Assembly: GCA_905479535.1 (NCBI GenBank)
Contig: CAJQMW010000360.1
Span: 1-5,613, forward strand
Direction of reading: 5' to 3'
Source: an uncultured Maribacter sp.
GTDB lineage: Bacteria; Bacteroidota; Bacteroidia; Flavobacteriales; Flavobacteriaceae
DNA length: 5,613 bases
Positions 1 to 5,151 of the stretch are shown one piece after another. Position 1 is the first letter of the stretch. Every line of letters begins with the position of its first letter. The notes below the pieces were generated by a model. It saw nothing but the letters and a program-made list of their open reading frames with translations. It did no database searches and had not been told where the DNA came from. The position numbers and the translations under genes were made by a program.

Positions 1-632
1 GAACCCACCACGATAAATTCATCCAGGGCTACCCCTTCGATTAACTGAACGTCAACAGTGTTCCTTCCATTAACGGGCTCTTCCCTTGCTGCAAAACCGA
101 TATAGCTGAAGACCAATGTGGCCCCATCTGCAACATCAATAGTGTAATTACCGTCAAAATCGGTCGTGGTTCCGTTGGATGTTCCTTTCTCCACGATATT
201 TACACCGGCCAACGCCAGTCCGGAATCGTCCGTAACCTTACCTGAAACCGTTCGCTGTAACGCCTCGATCAGGTTAACATCGGACAGGCCGTTCTGAACG
301 GACCTTGCTTTCAATAGCTCGGCCTTCTCGGCCTTCTTTTTGTAAACAACGTAATACTTGTTGCCAAGGTATTCAAAATCGAAGCTTGTTTTACGCTCCA
401 GTTTATTGATGATCTTATCCAAAACAGGATATTCATAATCTGCGGGGTCCAGACTGGTGGACCCGACAAGCTTTGGATTGTAAGTGAAAAACACTTCGTG
501 TTTTGCACTTATCTCCGTCAAAAATTCGCTAAGGGTCACCTCTTTCTCCAAGGTTTCATATGCCTGTATCTGAATACTACTAAAAATCAGTAGTACCGCA
601 AGCAGTGTTTTAATGAGTCTTTTTGTTTTCAT
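1..632 (-). CDS. SusC/FecA-like TonB-dependent outer-membrane receptor with STN domain (N-terminal part, cut by window edge)
   Basis: The frame is open from an ATG at 632-630 to the window edge, giving 210 complete codons. Residues 1-24 form a signal peptide (MKTKR, then a hydrophobic stretch LLAVLLIFSS, ending IQA before YE). Residues about 26-100 resemble an STN (secretin/TonB short N-terminal) domain: an LSEFLTEIS helix, a VFFTYNP strand, and DKIINKLERKTSFDFEYLGNK. Residues about 128-203 are a CarboxypepD_reg-like beta domain with the standard VSGKVTD, AGVNIVEKGT and TDFDGNYTIDV signatures of SusC proteins. LDEFIVVG at 203-210 is where the TonB box normally sits. Plug and 22-strand barrel would follow outside the window, since these receptors are usually about 1000 residues or more. 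The gene starts 15 nt after the FecR stop, so it is probably co-transcribed with the sigma/anti-sigma pair. The STN domain is the part known to contact FecR in the periplasm. The substrate (glycan, siderophore or other) is unknown; a SusD partner would be expected downstream, outside the window. Confidence 0.93.
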   Translation of the reverse strand, partial: MKTKRLIKTLLAVLLIFSSIQIQAYETLEKEVTLSEFLTEISAKHEVFFTYNPKLVGSTSLDPADYEYPVLDKIINKLERKTSFDFEYLGNKYYVVYKKKAEKAELLKARSVQNGLSDVNLIEALQRTVSGKVTDDSGLALAGVNIVEKGTSNGTTTDFDGNYTIDVADGATLVFSYIGFAAREEPVNGRNTVDVQLIEGVALDEFIVVG

Positions 633-647
633 AATAAAAGGTTTTAG

Positions 648-1658
648 TTAATTGTTCAAGTTCTCTTGTATTAGCAATGTATTATTTTTGTGGATGATCC
701 TTGTGTTTGTAGCGCGTTCAATGGCGGTTATGCATATGTCCAGATTCTGGTTGGGCACACCGCCGGTGATGATGTAGCCTTCTAGTTTATCTGATTCGTA
801 TTTTACTTCTATGCCATAGGTATATTCCAGATTTTGCATTACTTCCCCCAGTGGAATTTCATTGAAAGTGTAGGTCCCGTCCTTCCAAAAAGCATACGGG
901 GTGCTCACTGCAACTTTCTTGTGCACGGCCTTATCGTTATATTTTGAGAATGAAACGATTTCTCCGGGAACCATTTTTTTTACTTCTCCATTAATGAATT
1001 CCAAGTGAATTGAGCCTTCATCCAGTACAACTTTCGTTTTTTCTTTTCTTGTATTCACATGGAACCGGGTGCCTAGGACCTCTACCTTCAAATCGTCGGT
1101 ATGGACCCAAAACTTGGCATTGGTGGAAGGAACGGGCTTAACCTTAAAGTATGCCTCACCTTTGAGGTGAATATCTCTTGACCGGTTCTTTTCGTACCTG
1201 ATTTCTGAATTACCGTTTAAAACTACCGAGGTCCCATCGGGCAACTTCAAATCTATAATTTCTCCATATCCAGTTTTATGTACGGTGGTACTGAAGTTTT
1301 CAAATAAGCGAAAACCGGACCAGGAAATCAGGATAAGCACAATGGCCGCAGCTGCAAGAGGGATTTTATTTTTGCCGTTCTTTCCGCTTTTTTGGGGTTC
1401 AAATTCCCGCTTATCCTCTATATGGGCCAGTACTTTGGCCCATTCCCGACTGATTTTTTTCTCGTTTGGCAACTGTTCGGTGAAACGTATACCCGATACA
1501 ATTGCTTTCGCATTTTCTATGACTTCAATATTTTGCGGATGATCCCCTATCCAGTTGTTCCAATATTCAAGGTCATTTTTGTTCTTGTTCTTGGCCCAGT
1601 TTATAAAGGAAGCATCATCTAATAGTTTCCCAAGTAATTTTTGCTCGTCAGTTCCCAT
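648..1658 (-). CDS. FecR-family anti-sigma factor (inner-membrane transmembrane sensor)
   Basis: The product has 336 residues and the usual three-part layout of Bacteroidota FecR proteins. Residues about 1-95 are a cytoplasmic sigma-binding region with the tryptophan-rich pattern typical of the family (INWAK, EYWNNWIGDHP). Residues about 99-119 are a single transmembrane helix (IPLAAAAIVLILISWSGFRLF). Residues about 128-225 are the periplasmic FecR domain (GEIIDLKLPDGTSVVLN, HLKGEAYFKV, VEVLGTRFHVNTR, VVLDEGSIHLEF, VPGEIVSF). Residues about 256-334 are the C-terminal DUF4974/STN-like domain (YTFNEIPLGEVMQNLEYTYGIEV). By homology it holds the ECF sigma factor at the membrane until the receptor's STN domain signals substrate binding. 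It lies 67 nt downstream of the sigma gene and 15 nt upstream of the receptor. An ATG overlapping 4 nt upstream of the chosen start is out of frame. The gene looks intact; I know of no symbol that fits better than a family name. Confidence 0.95.
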   Translation of the reverse strand: MGTDEQKLLGKLLDDASFINWAKNKNKNDLEYWNNWIGDHPQNIEVIENAKAIVSGIRFTEQLPNEKKISREWAKVLAHIEDKREFEPQKSGKNGKNKIPLAAAAIVLILISWSGFRLFENFSTTVHKTGYGEIIDLKLPDGTSVVLNGNSEIRYEKNRSRDIHLKGEAYFKVKPVPSTNAKFWVHTDDLKVEVLGTRFHVNTRKEKTKVVLDEGSIHLEFINGEVKKMVPGEIVSFSKYNDKAVHKKVAVSTPYAFWKDGTYTFNEIPLGEVMQNLEYTYGIEVKYESDKLEGYIITGGVPNQNLDICITAIERATNTRIIHKNNTLLIQENLNN

Positions 1659-1725
1659 GCATAAGGTATTCTATGGTAAAGAGGAAGAATTGAAGGTTAT
1701 ATACCCTAAATTTTAAAGAAATCTT

Positions 1726-2304
1726 CTAATGTTTTTTCAGAATATTTATAATCAGTTGATTCTCAGATTCCTTTCTTAATTTTTTCATTGCTTTTTGAAG
1801 CATATTCAAGACACTTTGATAGGTTATCTCCATGACTTCCGAGACTTCGGTAATATTCATTTCACAATAATATTTTAAATAGACAACTTCTTTTTCCCTG
1901 GGCGGGAGTCTATTTAATAACGTGTGCAACGTTTCCGTGCACAAGGATCGCACTTGTTGGGTCTCGGCTATTTCTTCTAATGAGAAGACCACCGGTAGTC
2001 CAAGAATAGGGGTGTCCCCTATCCTTGTCCTCGTGTTTCTTCCTTGAAGCTTCTTTAGCAATCTTCTTTTAAAGGAAATAAAAAGATATGACTTAACATT
2101 TTTCACGTCTCCTAGATCGGCCCTGTTCTCATATAGGTAAATGAAAAAATTCTGAAGACAGTCTTCCGTTAGTTCCGGGGCATGCGAAATTTTTATACCA
2201 TAAGCATGTAGTGGGGGGTAGTATTTTTCAAAAAGTGTTCTAAATGCGTTAACATCTCCATTTTTAAAAAAATACCACAGATACTCTTCTGAGGCAATCT
2301 CCAT
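1726..2304 (-). CDS. RNA polymerase ECF-type sigma-70 factor (FecI-like)
   Basis: The product has 192 residues, normal for an ECF sigma factor. Region 2 (about 19-88) shows FRTLFEKYYPPLHAYG, the core-binding helix ELTEDCLQNFFIYLYENR, and the DNA-melting part VKSYLFISFKRRLLKKL. A variable linker (about 89-120) follows. Region 4 (about 122-178) has LNRLPPREKEVVYLKYYCEMNITEVSEVM and the recognition helix ITYQSVLNMLQKAMKKLR. There are no regions 1 or 3, as expected for ECF factors. It is the first gene of the cassette sigma, FecR, TonB receptor, so it should direct transcription of the receptor and perhaps of itself. The start at 2304-2302 is the most upstream ATG that gives a full N-terminus, and its leader is A/T-rich without a Shine-Dalgarno match. 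Stop is TAG. The promoter is not obvious: the upstream sequence as far as the inverted-repeat element contains only weak TAnnTTT matches. Confidence 0.95.
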   Translation of the reverse strand: MEIASEEYLWYFFKNGDVNAFRTLFEKYYPPLHAYGIKISHAPELTEDCLQNFFIYLYENRADLGDVKNVKSYLFISFKRRLLKKLQGRNTRTRIGDTPILGLPVVFSLEEIAETQQVRSLCTETLHTLLNRLPPREKEVVYLKYYCEMNITEVSEVMEITYQSVLNMLQKAMKKLRKESENQLIINILKKH

Positions 2305-2416
2305 ATAAAGACTATGACAATTTTTGTAATATATGCATTAAATCTTAATAAAATCTAAATATTGTAAGAATACAGCTATATGCCTTTAACACTTAGAGGC
2401 AATAACGGTAATCCAC

Positions 2417-2435
2417 TAGGACCTGTTAACATAAA
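2417..2435 (+). repeat. Left terminal inverted repeat of the 140-bp element
   Basis: TAGGACCTGTTAACATAAA. It pairs with the right end at 2542-2560, matching at 18 of 19 positions (A here, G in the other copy at position 5). It contains the internal palindrome TGTTAACA. The outermost TA may be duplicated target rather than element. Confidence 0.75.
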
Positions 2436-2460
2436 GCCTAAAAGTGTATTTCTTCGTTTC

Positions 2461-2495
2461 TTTTTGGCCACCTAGCTCGCTAGGTTTACCAAAAA
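2461..2495. repeat. Stem-loop at the centre of the inverted-repeat element
   Basis: An outer stem TTTTTGG (2461-2467) pairs with CCAAAAA (2489-2495). A small internal loop (CC against TTA) follows, then an inner stem ACCTAG (2470-2475) with CTAGGT (2480-2485) closing a CTCG tetraloop. It looks like a factor-independent terminator on paper because the arms are T- and A-rich, but it lies upstream of both flanking genes and so cannot end either of them. It would instead be a cruciform or RNA-hairpin core of the mobile element. Only one instance is visible, so covariation cannot be judged. Confidence 0.6.
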
Positions 2496-2541
2496 CGGCT
2501 TCGAAATCCAAAAAAATCATCAAAAAATCCAAGATTTTCGT

Positions 2542-2560
2542 TTTATGTTAACAGGCCCTA
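2542..2560 (-). repeat. Right terminal inverted repeat of the 140-bp element
   Basis: On the minus strand this reads TAGGGCCTGTTAACATAAA, the partner of the left end at 2417-2435. Its outer edge is 36 nt upstream of the candidate ychF -7 box, so the element abuts but does not interrupt the likely promoter. Confidence 0.75.
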
Positions 2561-2595
2561 ATTTAAATTCTACCTTTTATTATTCCAGTAAAAAC

Positions 2596-2603
2596 TATAT
2601 TTG
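2596..2603 (+). promoter_or_regulatory. Candidate ychF promoter -7 box (Bacteroidota TAnnTTTG type)
   Basis: TATATTTG matches the Bacteroidota primary-sigma -7 consensus TAnnTTTG at every specified position. No clear TTG is present at the usual -33 distance; only a T-rich stretch near 2574-2578 could serve. Transcription would start around 2608-2612, leaving a leader of roughly 12-16 nt before the ATG at 2624. An AGGA at 2617-2620 sits only 3 nt from the ATG, too close for a normal Shine-Dalgarno contact. Confidence 0.45.
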
Positions 2604-2623
2604 CACCTTAATTTTTAGGATTC

Positions 2624-3718
2624 ATGAAAGCAGGTATCGTAGGATTGCCCAATGTGGGCAAATCCACACTATTTAATTGTTTGTCCAATGCAAAAGCGCA
2701 GAGCGCAAATTTTCCGTTCTGTACCATTGAGCCTAATATTGGCGTTGTTAACGTTCCGGATGCACGTCTCGAAAAACTGGAGGGGCTTGTACAACCTGAA
2801 AAGGTAGTGCCGGCAACGGTAGAGATAGTGGATATTGCAGGATTGGTCAAAGGTGCGAGCAAAGGAGAAGGCCTTGGAAACCAATTTTTGGGAAATATTA
2901 GGGAGACCGATGCGATACTGCACGTTTTGCGTTGTTTTGATAATGATAATATTGTTCATGTAGACGGGAGTGTTGATCCCATCAGGGATAAGGAAACCAT
3001 TGATATGGAACTCCAATTAAAGGACTTGGAGACCGTTGAAAAAAAACTGGACAAGGTAAAAAGAGCTGCTAAAACCGGAAATAAAGAGGCGCAAAAGGAA
3101 GAAGCAGTTCTTATGGCAATAAAAACCGGCTTAGAGACGGGTACTTCTATACGGGCCATTGATATCTCGAAAGAGAATAGAGCGGAGTACGTAAAACCTT
3201 TACAGTTTATTACGGACAAACCTGTTATGTATGTGTGTAATGTAGATGAAGAGGCCGCGGTTAGTGGTAACTCTTACGTTACTAAAGTTAAGGAAGCGGT
3301 CGTTCATGAAAATGCAGAGGTCGTAGTGCTTGCGGTAGGTACGGAAGCGGATATTACAGAATTGGAAACTTATGAGGAGCGACAAATGTTTCTGGAGGAT
3401 TTAGGTTTGGATGAGCCCGGCTCGGCTAGGTTGATTCGCGGGGCATACAGATTGTTGAATCTGGAAACATATTTTACAGCTGGGGTCAAGGAAGTCCGCG
3501 CTTGGACCATTCCTATCGGGGCAACCGCTCCACAGGCCGCAGGGGTCATACATACAGATTTTGAAAAAGGCTTTATCCGTGCCGAGGTAATAGCATACGA
3601 CGATTATGTGAAATACGGTAGCGAGGCTAAGGTTAAGGAAGCAGGTAAAATGAGGGTAGAGGGGAAAGAGTACATTGTTAGGGATGGCGATGTCATGCAT
3701 TTCCGGTTTAATGTTTAA
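2624..3718 (+). CDS. ychF: Redox-regulated ribosome-associated ATPase YchF (OBG family)
   Basis: The product has 364 residues, essentially the length of E. coli YchF (363), and is full length. The P-loop GLPNVGKST is at residues 7-15. FPFCTIEPNIG (30-40) is the switch I region and is highly diagnostic of the family. DIAGL (70-74) is the G3 motif, followed by VKGASKGEGLGNQFL, with the hydrophobic residue in place of the catalytic glutamine seen in this HAS-GTPase group. The G4 position reads NVDE (206-209) instead of NKxD, the change that gives YchF its preference for ATP over GTP. A helical coiled domain lies at about 127-175, and the C-terminal TGS domain at about 281-363 (ETYFTAGVKEVRAWTI, GFIRAEVIAYDDYV, GKEYIVRDGDVMHFRFNV). 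Cys33 lines up with E. coli Cys35, the residue linked to redox control. Known roles are ribosome binding and a negative influence on the oxidative stress response. The TAA overlaps the stop of the convergent cbpM-like gene. No operon partner is seen on this strand. Confidence 0.98.
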   Translation: MKAGIVGLPNVGKSTLFNCLSNAKAQSANFPFCTIEPNIGVVNVPDARLEKLEGLVQPEKVVPATVEIVDIAGLVKGASKGEGLGNQFLGNIRETDAILHVLRCFDNDNIVHVDGSVDPIRDKETIDMELQLKDLETVEKKLDKVKRAAKTGNKEAQKEEAVLMAIKTGLETGTSIRAIDISKENRAEYVKPLQFITDKPVMYVCNVDEEAAVSGNSYVTKVKEAVVHENAEVVVLAVGTEADITELETYEERQMFLEDLGLDEPGSARLIRGAYRLLNLETYFTAGVKEVRAWTIPIGATAPQAAGVIHTDFEKGFIRAEVIAYDDYVKYGSEAKVKEAGKMRVEGKEYIVRDGDVMHFRFNV

Positions 3719-4008
3719 GGCTCGTAAATCCTGAGTCGCTCCCGTACTATTCTTAATTCATTTTCTAACCGATTCATTTTTTCGATCATATGGTTTATGG
3801 CGTCAATCCCTTCCAAATTGATGCCCAATTCATTTTTTAAACGACTTATACGTTCAATTTCCACCAAATCATTGGGCCTTACATACTCTTGATTTTTGAC
3901 CTCGGTCACCTCAATGAATCCAAATTCATGTAAGGAGTAAATAAATTCTATAGGTGTTTGCGTATGCTTACAATAGCGATTTATCAGTATATAGTTTTCC
4001 GTTTGCAT
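3715..4008 (-). CDS. cbpM: Chaperone modulator CbpM-like protein (MerR_2 family)
   Basis: The product is 97 residues, close to the roughly 100 residues of E. coli CbpM. Residues about 6-66 fit the MerR_2 winged-helix-like fold: ILINRYCKHTQTPIEFIYSLHEFGFIEV, then QEYVRPNDLVEIERISRLKNELGINLEGI. Residues about 68-93 form a charged, leucine-spaced helix (INHMIEKMNRLENELRIVRERL) likely to be a coiled coil. E. coli CbpM binds the J-domain of CbpA and blocks its co-chaperone and DNA-binding activity. Here the gene begins 2 nt after the stop of the cbpA-like gene (TAA, tt, ATG), which suggests translational coupling and near-equal production of the pair. Assignment rests on gene order plus fold-like sequence pattern, as these proteins diverge strongly. 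Its TAA is on the same four bases (TTAA, 3715-3718) as the ychF stop on the other strand. Confidence 0.82.
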   Translation of the reverse strand: MQTENYILINRYCKHTQTPIEFIYSLHEFGFIEVTEVKNQEYVRPNDLVEIERISRLKNELGINLEGIDAINHMIEKMNRLENELRIVRERLRIYEP

Positions 4009-4010
4009 AA

Positions 4011-4910
4011 TTATCGTAGTTCTTTAAGTTGCTGAAAAAGCTCTTTCTCTTTTGCAGACAAATTTTGCGGCATGCTGATCTTATAGGTAATGTACAAATT
4101 CCCGTATTTACCTTTTTGTTTATAGATGGGCGTCCCTTTTCCTTTTAATTTTACTTTGGTGTCGTTTTGGGTCTCGGGCTTTACCTTCAATTTCACCTTT
4201 CCGGTAAGTGTCGCTACTTCAATTTCACCACCTAGTACGGCCTCGTATAAAGTTATGGGGTGGTTTACGTACAAATCATGGCCTACACGCTGAAAAGCGG
4301 TATTGTTTTTAATTTCAAAAGTGAGGTATAAATCGCCCTTGGGGCCACCATTTACCCCCTCACCGCCATATCCACTTATTTTGATGGTTTGACCGTCCTC
4401 AACACCGGCAGGAATGGTTATCCTGATTTTTTTGGTACCTAGGTCTAGCGTCTGTTTTTGATCTTCTAGAATATCCAGAATGTTCAGTTTCAGAGTAGCG
4501 TTCAAATCTTGACCTTTGAATTGGACCGATCTACGGCCACCACCGCTGAATCCTCCACCTCCGAACATGGACTCAAAAAAATCTGAGAAATCCCCGGTAT
4601 TGTAGCTGCCGGACCCTCCATAACTTGTTCTGCCGCCTCTAGACGTACTGCGTTGGCTTCTTTTTGCTTGTTCAAACGCCTCCGCCTGCTCCCAGTCCTT
4701 ACCATATTCATCGTATTTTTTGCGCTTTGCCGGGTCGCTCAAAACTTCGTTCGCTTCATTTGCCTCTTGAAATTTTCTTTGTGCTTCCTTATCATTAGGA
4801 TTTAGGTCTGGATGTAGTTTCCTGGCCAATTTTCGATAGGCCTTTTTAATATCCGATTGACTGGCTTTGCGGTCCAATCCAAGGATTTTATAATAATCAA
4901 CAAATTCCAT
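4011..4910 (-). CDS. cbpA: DnaJ-like co-chaperone, CbpA type (class B Hsp40)
   Basis: The product has 299 residues; E. coli CbpA has 306. The J-domain is at residues about 5-69 (DYYKILGLDRKASQSDIKKAYRKLAR) with the essential HPD at 33-35 and helix III/IV ending NEANEVLSDPAKRKKYDEYG. A Gly/Phe-rich, serine-rich linker spans about 91-127 (including FSDFFESMFGGGGFSGGG). There is no CxxCxGxG zinc-finger block, so this is a class B protein and not DnaJ itself. C-terminal domain I is at about 132-205 and domain II at about 208-282 (HDLYVNHPITLYEAVLGGEIEVATLTGKVKLKV, GKGTP, GNLYITYKISMP), both typical client-binding beta domains. It would stimulate DnaK ATPase in the cytoplasm. A DNA-binding or nucleoid role is known for E. 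coli CbpA but cannot be read from this sequence. It is first in a two-gene operon with the CbpM-like modulator. No CIRCE or other heat-shock operator is visible upstream. Confidence 0.95.
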   Translation of the reverse strand: MEFVDYYKILGLDRKASQSDIKKAYRKLARKLHPDLNPNDKEAQRKFQEANEANEVLSDPAKRKKYDEYGKDWEQAEAFEQAKRSQRSTSRGGRTSYGGSGSYNTGDFSDFFESMFGGGGFSGGGRRSVQFKGQDLNATLKLNILDILEDQKQTLDLGTKKIRITIPAGVEDGQTIKISGYGGEGVNGGPKGDLYLTFEIKNNTAFQRVGHDLYVNHPITLYEAVLGGEIEVATLTGKVKLKVKPETQNDTKVKLKGKGTPIYKQKGKYGNLYITYKISMPQNLSAKEKELFQQLKELR

Positions 4911-4929
4911 AAGCTTATATAAATGAGAT

Positions 4930-4937
4930 TAAATGTA
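4930..4937 (-). promoter_or_regulatory. Possible -7 box for the cbpA-cbpM operon
   Basis: On the minus strand this reads TACATTTA, matching TAnnTTTG at all but the last position. It lies 20 nt upstream of the cbpA-like ATG, a plausible distance for a short leader. No convincing -33 TTG is seen, and in such A/T-rich DNA a chance match is likely. Confidence 0.25.
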
Positions 4938-5117
4938 AAGAAAGAAAGGATTAATTCCTATGATAAAAGGAACAGGTTTATATGTTCTAAAACATTTTAA
5001 ATGGAAGGTATCACCTGTAATAATTGCAGCAAAAAAGGGATTAACTATCAACAAAAATGTTAAACTCATTGTTAATTACTTTAAGGTATAGGGGTTTTTT
5101 CTTTATTTGAGTCATAC

Positions 5118-5125
5118 TATCTTTA
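5118..5125 (+). promoter_or_regulatory. Possible -7 box for parE
   Basis: TATCTTTA matches TAnnTTTG at seven of eight positions and lies 26 nt before the parE ATG, with a T-rich run (5095-5100) near the -33 distance. A second near-match, TAAATTTTG at 5139-5147, has the TTTG displaced by one base and would place the start of transcription at or next to the ATG. I cannot choose between them from sequence alone. Confidence 0.25.
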
Positions 5126-5151
5126 GGCTCACTTTCAATAAATTTTGTTAA

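Larger units (their letters stand above)
2417..2560. mobile_element. MITE-like non-coding element with terminal inverted repeats and TA flanks
   Basis: The two ends are inverted copies over 19 nt with one mismatch: TAGG[A]CCTGTTAACATAAA at the left, and the reverse complement of TAGG[G]CCTGTTAACATAAA at the right. Both ends abut TA at the outer edge (2417-2418 and 2559-2560), as would result from insertion at a TA target with duplication, leaving a 140-bp element. Inside are a hairpin (2461-2495) and a direct repeat AAATCCAA at 2504-2511 and 2525-2532, 21 nt apart. There is no open frame of useful length, so it would depend on a transposase supplied elsewhere. TA duplication is known for IS630/Tc1-mariner and for some IS5-family elements, and the end GG(A/G)CCTGTTAACA recalls IS5-type ends, but that likeness is from memory and unverified. 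It sits in the divergent region between the sigma gene and ychF, 56 nt to the sigma-gene-proximal flank of the ychF leader. It could alternatively be a fixed regulatory inverted repeat. Confidence 0.62.
4911..5151. other. Divergent intergenic region between cbpA-like gene and parE
   Basis: This 241-nt A/T-rich region must hold promoters for both flanking genes. Visible structure includes ACAGGT (4972-4977) with ACCTGT (5013-5018), ATGTT/AACAT closing a CTAA loop (4982-4995), and ATTAAC (5040-5045) with GTTAAT (5071-5076). The hexamer TGTTAA occurs three times on the plus strand, at 5058, 5070 and 5146. None is strong enough to name an operator. No RNA gene, coding frame or terminator is supported here. 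Confidence 0.6.

Noticed and set aside
311..508. 65-codon minus-strand open frame inside the receptor gene
   Set aside because: It is a different frame of the real receptor coding sequence (1-632), which has signal peptide, STN and CarboxypepD_reg-like signatures. The small frame has no recognisable motif.
1285..1622. Two plus-strand frames of 85 and 76 codons
   Set aside because: They are antisense shadows of the intact FecR gene, overlap each other, and encode low-complexity hydrophobic or aromatic peptides with no start signal.
2461..2495. Rho-independent terminator
   Set aside because: The hairpin has T/A-rich arms, but both neighbouring genes start away from it, so no gene in the window ends there.
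2608..3700. Five minus-strand frames antisense to ychF
   Set aside because: All are opposite a full-length, strongly conserved YchF gene, and their translations show no family features.
4502..4711. 69-codon minus-strand frame inside the cbpA-like gene
   Set aside because: It is an alternative frame over the Gly/Ser-rich linker, where repetitive codons keep other frames open.
4911..4960. CIRCE or other known heat-shock operator for the cbpA-like gene
   Set aside because: No TTAGCACTC/GAGTGCTAA pair or close variant is present upstream.
5091..5100. GGGGTTTTTT as a terminator tail
   Set aside because: No complementary GC-rich arm precedes it, and it lies in a divergent promoter region.
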